Below are positions 1-6,342 of a stretch of 10,216 nucleotides of DNA, piece by piece. Below the pieces are notes generated by a model. It was given only the letters and a program-made list of their open reading frames with translations, was not told the origin of the DNA and did no database searches. The stretch spans positions 1 to 10,216 of the forward strand of contig SHUN01000063.1 in NCBI GenBank assembly GCA_009697495.1, in the 5' to 3' direction. Each line of letters opens with the position of its first letter. Positions within the stretch are counted from its first letter, which is position 1. This DNA is from Bryobacterales bacterium. GTDB lineage: Bacteria; Acidobacteriota; Terriglobia; Bryobacterales; Bryobacteraceae. Both the position numbers and the translations under genes were made by a program.

Positions 1-147
1 TGTGCTCAGTTAGAGTTGCCCACTCCATGCGCCGCACCTTGGTCCGCAAGCCATAGGTGGGCAAGGCGTTATCATCCCCGGCCCTGCCGGGCCGACGGGT
101 CAATTCTGGAGAGCATACCCGGATCATTTCTGGAGAGTGCCGAAGCA
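1..147. mobile_element. Possible insertion-sequence end (IS21-like), partial
   Basis: This left-edge stretch interrupts the carbamoyltransferase just after its LGPEY motif. It contains two near-identical 16-bp units (98-113 and 122-137, 14 of 16 identical) spaced 24 bp apart. Short tandem repeats of the GGTCAATTCTGGAGAG kind, beginning within a few bases of a TG-terminated end, are typical of IS21-family termini. Read on the minus strand, a possible terminus begins TGCTTCGGCACTCTCC at about 147. No transposase can be recognised because the window ends too soon, and only one end is visible. The family assignment is an inference. Confidence 0.35.
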
Positions 148-1118
148 TACTCCGGACCCAGGCAGAAGCTCCCCAGTTGCATCCGGCCAGCCTGCCCCAA
201 CACCTGATGCCAGGCAATGCAAATCGCCCCAAGCGCCGTTCCCGCGTTATCGGCCGACGGCTGCACATAGACGTTCTTGAACTGTCCCGACCGTTCCAAC
301 GCCGCCACCAGCAGCGCGTTCAAAAACACGCCCCCGCCCAGGCAAAGGTTCTCGCCCGTCCCCGCCAATTGCAGCACAATCTTCTCGACGGTCGCCTGCA
401 ACGACGCCGCGATATCCGCCGCCATTTTTCCCCGCGGCGGTGCGCCGCCGGCCAATCCCAGCCCCTCATAGAACCGCGTACTGAATCCGCCTCGGGAGAT
501 CCGTTCCCCATCGAAAAAGCGCCGGTCCGTATGCCGCGCCCAGCCGCCATCCAACGGAAAAACCTGCTCAAACAAAGACGCATACGCCGGAGTGCCGGAC
601 GCCGGCAGCCACTGCGCTTTATGCTCCTCCGCATTGGCGTCGAAGCCTATTAACTCCGTGACCCGGCTATACAAATCGCCAATCGAATCCGGATAGTAAA
701 GCTCCTTTTCCAGATGCAACTGTGTGCCCTCGGCCATCCACCGGGCACCGCACCGGAAGTCGCCGTTGCGGTCCAGCGTCAACACCGTCGCCCGCTCAAA
801 ACCGGAAAAATAGTACGCCGCCGCCGCATGCGCCATGTGATGTTCGGCCGCCACCACGCGGGCCCGCGGGAAATGCGTACGCAACTCCAAATGCAGTTCC
901 GACTCCGAAGAAAACGGCCGCGCGATGGCCACGATATCCACCGCTTCCGGCTTGGCCTTCGCCAACTCCAAACACGCGCGAATGGCCTCCATTGGCAGCA
1001 CGCCCGGCGTTGGATTGCGCGCCATCTTTTTCTGTTCCACCGCCGCTATCAATTGCCCATCGCGAGCCACCGCCGCGGCCGCATTGCGCCCCAATCCGCC
1101 CAAGCCCAAAATAATCAT
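72..1118 (-). CDS. Carbamoyltransferase, NodU/CmcH/TobZ family, C-terminally truncated
   Basis: The product is 348 residues and matches the N-terminal, Kae1/TsaD-like ASKHA-fold domain of O-carbamoyltransferases. Visible motifs are the metal-binding HHMAHAA (His93, His94, His97), the nucleotide-site segment NLCLGGGVFLN (257-267) and PSADNAGTALGA (287-298), ending with LGPEY (320-324). Family members usually have about 550-600 residues. The C-terminal YrdC-like domain, which makes the carbamoyl-adenylate intermediate, is absent. From residue 325 the frame reads through tandem repeats and stops at 72, so about 24 terminal residues look foreign. The start overlaps the gltX stop by ATGA, indicating translational coupling as the last gene of the operon. 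Full-length relatives carbamoylate hydroxyls on antibiotics, Nod factors or sugars; the substrate here is unknown. The gene is probably inactive in its ancestral reaction. Confidence 0.8.
   Translation of the reverse strand: MIILGLGGLGRNAAAAVARDGQLIAAVEQKKMARNPTPGVLPMEAIRACLELAKAKPEAVDIVAIARPFSSESELHLELRTHFPRARVVAAEHHMAHAAAAYYFSGFERATVLTLDRNGDFRCGARWMAEGTQLHLEKELYYPDSIGDLYSRVTELIGFDANAEEHKAQWLPASGTPAYASLFEQVFPLDGGWARHTDRRFFDGERISRGGFSTRFYEGLGLAGGAPPRGKMAADIAASLQATVEKIVLQLAGTGENLCLGGGVFLNALLVAALERSGQFKNVYVQPSADNAGTALGAICIAWHQVLGQAGRMQLGSFCLGPEYASALSRNDPGMLSRIDPSARQGRG
98..137. repeat. Two direct repeats, 24-bp period
   Basis: GGTCAATTCTGGAGAG (98-113) and GATCATTTCTGGAGAG (122-137) match at 14 of 16 positions. 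A second, overlapping similarity is GCATACCCGGA (113-123) against GCATACTCCGGA (145-156); the latter lies at the last codons that still match the carbamoyltransferase family. The repeats coincide with the point where the protein leaves its family pattern. Confidence 0.75.
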
Positions 1119-2542
1119 CGAGCCACCGCCCGCAGCCTCGCAATCGCCCGCTCCCGCCCCACCGCGGTGAACAAATGGAAGGCCGATGGCCCCACCGCCT
1201 GCCCCGTCAACGCCGCGCGCGATCCGTTAATCAACACCCCCGCCTTCACGCCCCGCTCCGTCGCCAAGGCCCGCAAATGCGCCTCCACAACGGCTTCACT
1301 GAACTCCGCATCTCCCGCCAGCCGCTCCGCCAGTTCAGCCAACAACTCTCGCGCCCCCGCCACATCCAGCTTCTCCATCGCCGCTGGCTCAATCGAAAAA
1401 TCGTCCGAGAAATACGGTCGGCCCTTCACGCCAAAATCCAGCAGCGTCGTATACCGCGCTCGGATCAAATCCACTACGCTCGCAAAGTGCGCCGCGTCCT
1501 CGGGAATCGTGAACCCCGCGGCCTGCAAGACAGCCGTCACGCCAGGCAAAATCTCCGCCACCGGCAGTGACCGCAAATGCTGCGAGTTCAACCACAGCGC
1601 CTTCGGGTCAATCGGATCCTCCTCCGAAAAATTCACCACCGAGTTCGACCGGTTGATTCCCTCAAAACGAAAGACCCTGACAATTTCATCCCGCGTCATC
1701 TGTTCGCGGTTATCCTTGGGCGACCATCCCAGTAAGCACAGAAAGTTCACGTAGCTGTGCGGCAGGAAACCCGCGTCGCGATACGTCGTCACGCTCACCA
1801 CCGGCCCATGCTTGCGCTTGGAAAGCTTCGCGCCATCGGGCGCAATCAACAATGGCAGATGCGCGAACTGCGGAACCGCCGCCCCCATCGCTTCAAAAAT
1901 CAACACATGCTTGAACGTGTTCGTCAGGTGATCCTGCCCGCGGATAATATGGCTGATCCGCAAATCGGCGTCATCGGCGCACGACGCCAAATGGTACGTC
2001 GGCATCCCGTTGGACCGTAACAGCGCAAAGTCCTCAATATCGTCGCAGCTCTTCGCCTGGTCCCCGTAAACGCTGTCGCTAAACGTCACCGCTCGCCCGG
2101 TCTCCCTTGGCACAAGGTACCGGATGACGAACGGCTCCCCCGCCGCCGCGCGCCGGTCCGATTCTTCCTTCGGCATCTCCCGCTGCCCCGGATTCCCGCT
2201 CCAGGCCTGCCCGTCATGGACCTTCTCTTCTAATGAAGTATCCGCCGGCGTAAAGTCCCTGTAGGCCAATCCCTTTTCCAAAATCAAATTCGCCGCCGCC
2301 CGATGGAGTTCCACCCGGTCCGACTGCCGGTAGAACTCATCCCAGCTCAAGTCCAGCCAGCGCAGGCCGTCGAAAATCGAATCAATCGACGCCTGCGTAT
2401 TGCGCTCCACATCGGTGTCGTCCAGGCGCAGGATCATCGTACCGCCGTTACGGCGGGCATACAGCCAGTTAAAAATGAACGTCCGGGCGGAACCGATGTG
2501 CAGGTAGCCGGTGGGAGAGGGGGCAAAACGTACGCGAAGCAT
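1115..2542 (-). CDS. gltX: Glutamyl-tRNA synthetase
   Basis: This 475-residue class I aminoacyl-tRNA synthetase charges tRNA with glutamate in the cytoplasm. The Rossmann catalytic core carries the HIGH signature as HIGS (15-18) after FAPSPTG (6-12), RGQDHLTNT (201-209, where the family usually has RGEDH), and the KMSKS loop as KLSKR (239-243). The PKALWLN segment (313-319) begins the helical anticodon-binding half. Length and domain order are normal for bacterial GluRS. The Cys residues of the zinc-binding pearl seen in some GluRS are absent near residues 93-105. The start at 2542 puts Met directly before LRVRFAPSPTG. No convincing Shine-Dalgarno sequence precedes it, and rsmA ends only six bases upstream, so translation is probably coupled to rsmA. 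The stop overlaps the carbamoyltransferase start. Confidence 0.97.
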   Translation of the reverse strand: MLRVRFAPSPTGYLHIGSARTFIFNWLYARRNGGTMILRLDDTDVERNTQASIDSIFDGLRWLDLSWDEFYRQSDRVELHRAAANLILEKGLAYRDFTPADTSLEEKVHDGQAWSGNPGQREMPKEESDRRAAAGEPFVIRYLVPRETGRAVTFSDSVYGDQAKSCDDIEDFALLRSNGMPTYHLASCADDADLRISHIIRGQDHLTNTFKHVLIFEAMGAAVPQFAHLPLLIAPDGAKLSKRKHGPVVSVTTYRDAGFLPHSYVNFLCLLGWSPKDNREQMTRDEIVRVFRFEGINRSNSVVNFSEEDPIDPKALWLNSQHLRSLPVAEILPGVTAVLQAAGFTIPEDAAHFASVVDLIRARYTTLLDFGVKGRPYFSDDFSIEPAAMEKLDVAGARELLAELAERLAGDAEFSEAVVEAHLRALATERGVKAGVLINGSRAALTGQAVGPSAFHLFTAVGRERAIARLRAVAR

Positions 2543-2548
2543 TCAATT

Positions 2549-3289
2549 CTAGGATAACTTGTGCCAAAGCGCCCGCAGCTCTTCTATATTCATTTGCTCC
2601 GCGCGCAGCGTCCGTTCGGCCATGTGTTCCCAATCGGCCATGGGATAAATACCGTTCAAATTGTTCCGCAAATTCTTTCGCTTCTGACGGAACGCATGTC
2701 CGGCAAACTTCAGAAACGCATCCAGATCCGTTGGCACTTCCGGCCGGCTCGTCAGCAGGATTACCGAGGAATCCACTCTTGGCGCCGGACGGAATGACTC
2801 CGGCGGGACGTGCGCAACATGCGCCGCCTCCGCCCAGCTCTGCGTGACGACGGTCAAGTAGCCATAATCCCGCGTCTTCGGCTTGGCGATCACGCGGTCG
2901 GCGACTTCTTTCTGAATCAGCAGCGTGGCCGTCCGGATCGCCCATCGCGCTTTTCGGATCCGATCCAGAATCGGGGAAGTGATGTAGTACGGCAGGTTGC
3001 CGGCCAGTGCCGCCGGGCCCCACTGGGCCAGATCGACGCCGAGCACGTCGGCCTGATGAATGGTCAGCTTCGGATGCGCCGGAAATCGCCGTTCCAAGTG
3101 GACTACCATCAGCGGATCCAACTCAATCGCATGCACGTGCGCGCCCGATGCCAGCAGAAACTCAGTGAGCGCGCCCTGCCCAGGGCCGATTTCCACAATC
3201 GTCTCCGGCGAATTTGCCACAACGCTCGCCGCGATCTGTTCCAGAATCGGGCGGCTGGCGAGAAAATGCTGGCCTAGGCGTCGTCCCAG
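2549..3289 (-). CDS. rsmA: 16S rRNA (adenine1518-N6/adenine1519-N6)-dimethyltransferase, CTG start
   Basis: RsmA (KsgA) dimethylates two adjacent adenines in helix 45 of 16S rRNA, using SAM, late in 30S assembly. From the CTG at 3289 the product is 246 residues. It contains the conserved N-terminal LGQHFL (5-10), SAM motif EIGPGQG (33-39), IELD (55-58), the catalytic NLPYY (98-102) and the C-terminal FRQKRKNLRNNL (200-211). The frame opens at the TAA ending the anti-sigma gene, in the same frame. No ATG, GTG or TTG lies between that stop and LGQHFL. The first standard start is GTG at 3220, which would give 223 residues and lose LGQHFL. CTG at 3289 is preceded by AAAAGG at 7-nt spacing, which supports it. 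Product identity is secure; the start is an inference. Confidence 0.93.
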   Translation of the reverse strand: MGRRLGQHFLASRPILEQIAASVVANSPETIVEIGPGQGALTEFLLASGAHVHAIELDPLMVVHLERRFPAHPKLTIHQADVLGVDLAQWGPAALAGNLPYYITSPILDRIRKARWAIRTATLLIQKEVADRVIAKPKTRDYGYLTVVTQSWAEAAHVAHVPPESFRPAPRVDSSVILLTSRPEVPTDLDAFLKFAGHAFRQKRKNLRNNLNGIYPMADWEHMAERTLRAEQMNIEELRALWHKLS

Positions 3290-3292
3290 AGT

Positions 3293-4000
3293 TTAACCTT
3301 TTACCTCAATATGACTGCGCCGGAGCGTAATGCGAATCGTGTCCGATGCCGGTTGCCCGAAGAAACTCGCCGGCCGGAAGGTCATGAACAACAGGCTGTT
3401 TTCAACCGCCTTGCGCATCTGCGGATTCGTTAGCAGGTGGCCGGCGTCTCCCGCCGGCACAGCGTAGTCAATCACTCGCCCGTTCCCATCGACGCGCACG
3501 TCCAGAGTCACGTTGTCGAAATTGCCGCCAAACGGCGATAGGCCGTACACTTCCGCGGCCTGATACCACGCCGTCGGCACATCGGCCGTTGCCGGGCCCT
3601 GCAGGGCCAAGCTCGGCATCAGCGCGGCAAACAGGAAGCAAGCCGAGACCAACCCGCCCGCCGTCGGAATCGCCAGCGGACGAAGCAGGTTGTTCAAACT
3701 CACTCTCGCCTTCTCGTTCCAAATCTCCATCCGGGTCGCTAAATTGACCCGGGCATTGCGCCGCACCAGTTCTTTGGATGCGATCACGCGCAGATTTACC
3801 GCCAGATTCACCGGTACGTTTCGAACCGGCAATCCCCGTAAAGCGCGCCGCTGATGATGCGAACGCAACGCAAAATCCGAACATTTCGCGCATTGGGATT
3901 GATGGGCAGCGAGTAATTCTCGGAACGCCGCGTCGACGCGCGCATCGGAGAGGTCTTCGCACCAGTATGCGAACGTCAGGCAATCAACAGGCCGAATCAT
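3293..4000 (-). CDS. Membrane anti-sigma factor, ZAS-type, with TonB-like periplasmic domain
   Basis: This 235-residue protein is encoded directly after an ECF sigma gene and overlaps it by ATGA. The cytoplasmic N-terminus has the zinc-binding anti-sigma pattern H-x3-C-x2-C (His33, Cys37, Cys40) with a further Cys7, as in zf-HC2/ZAS proteins that hold the partner sigma factor. One hydrophobic segment (about 107-133) would cross the inner membrane. The periplasmic C-terminus (about 150-232) reads like a TonB C-terminal or energy-transducer fold: VTLDVRVDGNGRVIDYAVP, then an NPQMRKAVENSLLFMTFRPA helix-strand region. That domain is not the usual anti-sigma sensor. The likely role is to sequester the sigma factor until an envelope signal arrives. 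Sigma partnership follows from gene order; the C-terminal domain assignment is by eye. Confidence 0.75.
   Translation of the reverse strand: MIRPVDCLTFAYWCEDLSDARVDAAFRELLAAHQSQCAKCSDFALRSHHQRRALRGLPVRNVPVNLAVNLRVIASKELVRRNARVNLATRMEIWNEKARVSLNNLLRPLAIPTAGGLVSACFLFAALMPSLALQGPATADVPTAWYQAAEVYGLSPFGGNFDNVTLDVRVDGNGRVIDYAVPAGDAGHLLTNPQMRKAVENSLLFMTFRPASFFGQPASDTIRITLRRSHIEVKG
3297..3302 (-). promoter_or_regulatory. Shine-Dalgarno supporting CTG start of rsmA
   Basis: Reading leftward, AAAAGG is followed by TTAAACT and then CTG at 3289-3287, a normal 7-nt spacing. The site lies inside the last codons of the upstream anti-sigma gene, whose TAA falls in the spacer. This favours termination-reinitiation on the non-standard start codon. 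Confidence 0.55.
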
Positions 4001-4683
4001 TTTACGCCTCCTGGAACGAGCCCCATACCGCCGCCAGCCGGCTGGGGGTCCATCTGCGCCGCCAGAACACGTCGAAGCGATTCACGGCCACGCAGGATAC
4101 GCGACTTCACGGTTCCGAGGGAGATCTGCAGCACGTCGGCGATCTCCTCGCAACTAAGATCTTCAAGATCGCGGAGGATGACAACGGTGCTGAAATCAGC
4201 ATTGATTTCGCGTAGTGACGATTCGATGAGCTGGTGCCGCTCTTCATTCAGGGCGAGCTCGTACGGATCGCGAGCTGGGTCCGCAATCGAGTCCAGCCAG
4301 GGACGCGAAGCCTGGTCGTCGTCATCGAGGCCCACTTCCTGCCGCCGGTGCCGACTAAACCACCGCCGCTGATTATAGGCTTCGTTCACAGCGATTCGGT
4401 AGACCCATGTCTTCAGCGTGCTTTGCCCGCGAAAGCGGTCAATCGAGCGAAACACTTTCAGAAACACTTCCTGGACGACATCGGCGGCATCCGCCGGGTC
4501 GTTGACTAGCCGGTAGCAGAGGTTGTAGATGGGCTGCTGAAAGCGCGCGATCAGCGTTTCGTACGCTTCTTCGTCGCAAGATTGCAGCCGTTCCACCAGA
4601 CGCGCATCGAGTGAGCCTGTCGCGGCCAGGCTGTCTACCGGGTGGTTTTCGTCCAACCGCACTCTAATAAGCGTTTCGGCCAT
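3997..4683 (-). CDS. ECF RNA polymerase sigma factor (RpoE-like)
   Basis: From the chosen start the product has 228 residues. Sigma region 2 spans about 41-107, with the core-binding and -10 recognition helix ADVVQEVFLKVFRSIDRFRG (67-86) followed by TLKTWVYRIAVNEAYNQRR. Region 4 spans about 152-208 with the helix-turn-helix CEEIADVLQISLGTVKSRI for -35 recognition. An acidic linker (119-123, LDDDD) joins them, and there is no region 1.1 or 3, as expected for group IV sigma factors. I chose the ATG at 4683 because GGGGA (4696-4692) sits 8 nt upstream. ATG at 4692 is a weaker alternative, and the frame stays open to 4962 without family similarity. The anti-sigma gene overlaps its stop by ATGA. 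A sigma-E-type promoter upstream suggests autoregulation. Confidence 0.93.
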   Translation of the reverse strand: MAETLIRVRLDENHPVDSLAATGSLDARLVERLQSCDEEAYETLIARFQQPIYNLCYRLVNDPADAADVVQEVFLKVFRSIDRFRGQSTLKTWVYRIAVNEAYNQRRWFSRHRRQEVGLDDDDQASRPWLDSIADPARDPYELALNEERHQLIESSLREINADFSTVVILRDLEDLSCEEIADVLQISLGTVKSRILRGRESLRRVLAAQMDPQPAGGGMGLVPGGVK

Positions 4684-4691
4684 TGTGCGCA

Positions 4692-4696
4692 TCCCC
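4692..4696 (-). promoter_or_regulatory. Shine-Dalgarno deciding the sigma factor start
   Basis: Leftward, GGGGA is followed by 8 nt and then ATG at 4683. This spacing favours the MAETLIR start over the in-frame ATG at 4692, which the same G-run would abut with no spacing. Confidence 0.55.
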
Positions 4697-4720
4697 GTTA
4701 ATGATCTCACGCTGGAACGG

Positions 4721-4876
4721 CTCGCGTGTAGTTCTGTTGCATTGGACGCCGCTCCGCCAAAAAAGTTCCCGAGGCCGAAAAAGGGACGGTAACCGTTGTC
4801 CCCGGCTTTATCTGTAGGGAAACTCCGAGAACTCGGGCATTTTTTTATCACACTCATCACTCGCCGGGTGTAGTTC
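4721..4876. repeat. Pair of direct repeats in the divergent promoter region
   Basis: CTCGC-GTGTAGTTC occurs at 4721-4734 and, with a 3-bp insertion after CTCGC, at 4860-4876. The shared 9-mer GTGTAGTTC is exact (4726-4734 and 4868-4876). One copy lies just downstream of the sigma operon -10 site and the other just upstream of the histidine kinase start, so a common regulator could bind both. The repeat may also be chance. Confidence 0.4.
4742..4769 (-). promoter_or_regulatory. Candidate sigma-E-type (ECF) promoter of the sigma/anti-sigma operon
   Basis: On the minus strand, GGAACTT (4769-4763) is separated by exactly 16 bp from TCCAA (4746-4742). The sigma-E consensus is a GGAACTT -35 with a 16-bp spacer and a TC-rich -10 such as TCAAA or TCTGA. 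Transcription would start near 4735, giving a leader of about 50 nt before the sigma ATG. Because the first gene is itself an ECF sigma factor, this suggests positive autoregulation. Confidence 0.6.
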
Positions 4877-4891
4877 CCTGTCAAGAACGCC

Positions 4892-4897
4892 GATAAT
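4892..4897 (+). promoter_or_regulatory. Possible -10 element of histidine kinase gene (leaderless start)
   Basis: GATAAT lies 8 bp before the kinase ATG at 4906 and matches the TATAAT -10 box at 5 of 6 positions. A start site about 7 nt downstream would nearly coincide with the ATG, giving a leaderless transcript. This agrees with the lack of a spaced Shine-Dalgarno (only CAGG touching the ATG). No good -35 hexamer is seen at 17 bp, so support is weak. Confidence 0.25.
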
Positions 4898-4905
4898 AAA
4901 CCAGG

Positions 4906-6084
4906 ATGATTTCCACCGAAACTTCTCGCCCAGGCCCCCCCGGCGTCGCACTGGTGCCCCATTGGCAGTTCTCGCTGGCCATGTTCCGCCTGCTGCTGGG
5001 CGCCATCTGCTCGGTGCTCGCCTTCGCCGCCACCGGCGATTTAGCCCGCAATAGCCTTGGCCTCTGGATCGTCTATACGCTCTACGCGCTTGCCGCCCTG
5101 CGCGGCCGCAGTCTCGAACGTCGCGGCTATATGCTGCTCAGTCTGCTCGTCGACACTATTTTCTTCCTCATTTGCGCCGCCCTTCCCCTTCAGTACATCA
5201 CCGGCGTCAGTTCGCTTTTCTATCTATTCATCCTCATGTCGGCGGCCCTGCTGCACACCCCCCGCGAAATTTTCTTCGTCGTTCTCGGCACAACGCTCTT
5301 CCTTCTGGTTGCCCGCCCAAGTGAAAACGTTGTTCTCTCTCCCGGCGTTCTGCTCTCCGGGACTGCTGTTACCGTCATGGCCCTGCAACGGCAAGCGCTC
5401 CAGGATCGGCTCCGCGCCGCCGCCCGTCAGTCCGCCATGTTCCGCACGGAAGCCGAACACGCCCGCGAAGCTGAGCGCCAGCGTATCGCCCACGATTTTC
5501 ATGACGGCCCGCTTCAATGCTTCGTCGGTTTTCAAATGCGTCTCCAGGTGCTGCGCAAAATGATGGACCGGGACGCCGGGAAGGCCGTCGCTGAACTCGA
5601 AGAAATTCAGCAATTGGCCCGAGATCAAGGCGAAGAAATCCGCCAATTCGTCCGCAGCATGCGCCCGGCGGAGATCGACGGAGCCGGCCTCGTCCCCTCC
5701 ATCAAAAATCTGGTGGAGCGCTTTGAACGCGAATCCGGCATTATCTGCACCTTCGTCGGTAGTAATACCCGCGTCAATCCTAAGGCCGATGCCGCTACCG
5801 AAATCCTCCAAATTGTCCGAGAAGGCCTTCACAACGTCCAAAAGCACGCGCAGGCCAAAAATGTCACCGTCGGCGTCGGTCGCGACGAAGACACCTTCGA
5901 ACTCTCGCTCGAAGATGACGGAAAGGGCTTTGCCTTTGCCGGCGCCTATTCGCTAGACGAATTGGACCTGCTGAAACGGGGCCCCATCACCATCCGCAGC
6001 CGCGTCCGCAATTTGCGCGGAGAGATGCTGCTCGACTCTGAACCGGGCCGCCGCGCGGCATTGAAAATCCGTATCCCGATCTGA
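4906..6084 (+). CDS. Membrane sensor histidine kinase, NarL/DegS class (HisKA_3)
   Basis: The 392-residue product has about six hydrophobic segments between residues 25 and 160, then a coiled linker (160-190). The dimerisation and phosphoacceptor domain follows with RIAHDFHDGPLQ (193-204), where His199 of FHDG is the expected phosphorylated residue. The HATPase domain shows the N box EGLHNVQKHA (306-315) and the G1 box EDDGKGF (336-342). The region normally reading GLRGMRER is divergent here (GPITIRSR, 359-366). Such kinases usually phosphorylate LuxR/NarL-type response regulators, but none is encoded beside it. It is divergent from the sigma operon, with 222 bp between the starts. The signal is unknown; the many membrane segments and lack of a large periplasmic loop suggest sensing within the membrane. 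Confidence 0.92.
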   Translation: MISTETSRPGPPGVALVPHWQFSLAMFRLLLGAICSVLAFAATGDLARNSLGLWIVYTLYALAALRGRSLERRGYMLLSLLVDTIFFLICAALPLQYITGVSSLFYLFILMSAALLHTPREIFFVVLGTTLFLLVARPSENVVLSPGVLLSGTAVTVMALQRQALQDRLRAAARQSAMFRTEAEHAREAERQRIAHDFHDGPLQCFVGFQMRLQVLRKMMDRDAGKAVAELEEIQQLARDQGEEIRQFVRSMRPAEIDGAGLVPSIKNLVERFERESGIICTFVGSNTRVNPKADAATEILQIVREGLHNVQKHAQAKNVTVGVGRDEDTFELSLEDDGKGFAFAGAYSLDELDLLKRGPITIRSRVRNLRGEMLLDSEPGRRAALKIRIPI

Positions 6085-6098
6085 TCTTCGTGGGAACG

Positions 6099-6112
6099 GC
6101 GCGCCGGCGCGC
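6099..6112. repeat. 14-bp perfect palindrome downstream of the kinase gene
   Basis: GCGCGCCGGCGCGC begins 15 bp after the kinase stop and is its own reverse complement. As RNA it could fold to a 5-bp GC stem with a CCGG loop. No T-run follows, so it is not a standard intrinsic terminator, though it may stabilise or end the kinase message. Confidence 0.5.
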
Positions 6113-6131
6113 AAGCAGCGCTATAACCGTC

Positions 6132-6188
6132 ATGGAGCCGCACGCGCTCGATCGGCCAGGGAACGCCATCCCCGGGGCTTGGCTCCAT
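6132..6188. repeat. 8-bp inverted repeat around a 41-bp centre
   Basis: ATGGAGCC (6132-6139) is the exact reverse complement of GGCTCCAT (6181-6188). The enclosed sequence contains further short complementary runs (GGG at about 6160 with the CCCC run near 6170). It could be the closing stem of an RNA domain or a trace of a mobile element. Confidence 0.5.
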
Positions 6189-6239
6189 CGGTCACCGGCT
6201 TTCGCGCTCGCTTCCTTCCTGCGTGGAGAATCCTAATGA

Positions 6240-6249
6240 TCGTATACGA
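6240..6249. repeat. 10-bp perfect palindrome
   Basis: TCGTATACGA is self-complementary. It lies between the 6132-6188 inverted repeat and the hairpin cluster beginning at 6343. Its function is unknown; it is recorded as part of the structured gap. Confidence 0.4.
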
Positions 6250-6342
6250 CAGGTCTTGGTGAATCGCAGGACGCCGCTCGTGCAAACAGCAAGGAAGCTA
6301 CCGAAGCCGATCAGTTGCCAGTACCGGAAGAACACTTGCACG

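Noticed and set aside
714..1754. 346-codon plus-strand open frame over the carbamoyltransferase/gltX junction
   Set aside because: It is antisense to two well-supported genes and its translation is Arg/Ser-rich low-complexity sequence.
4825..4846. CCGAG-AA-CTCGG followed by seven T residues, terminator-like on the plus strand
   Set aside because: The full stem would leave a 2-nt loop (4 bp if the loop is widened), and it would terminate transcription heading into the kinase promoter rather than after a gene.
4684..4962. In-frame N-terminal extension of the sigma factor to 4962
   Set aside because: The added residues have no sigma similarity, overlap the divergent kinase start, and would place the sigma-E-type promoter inside the coding region; the start at 4683 has a good Shine-Dalgarno.
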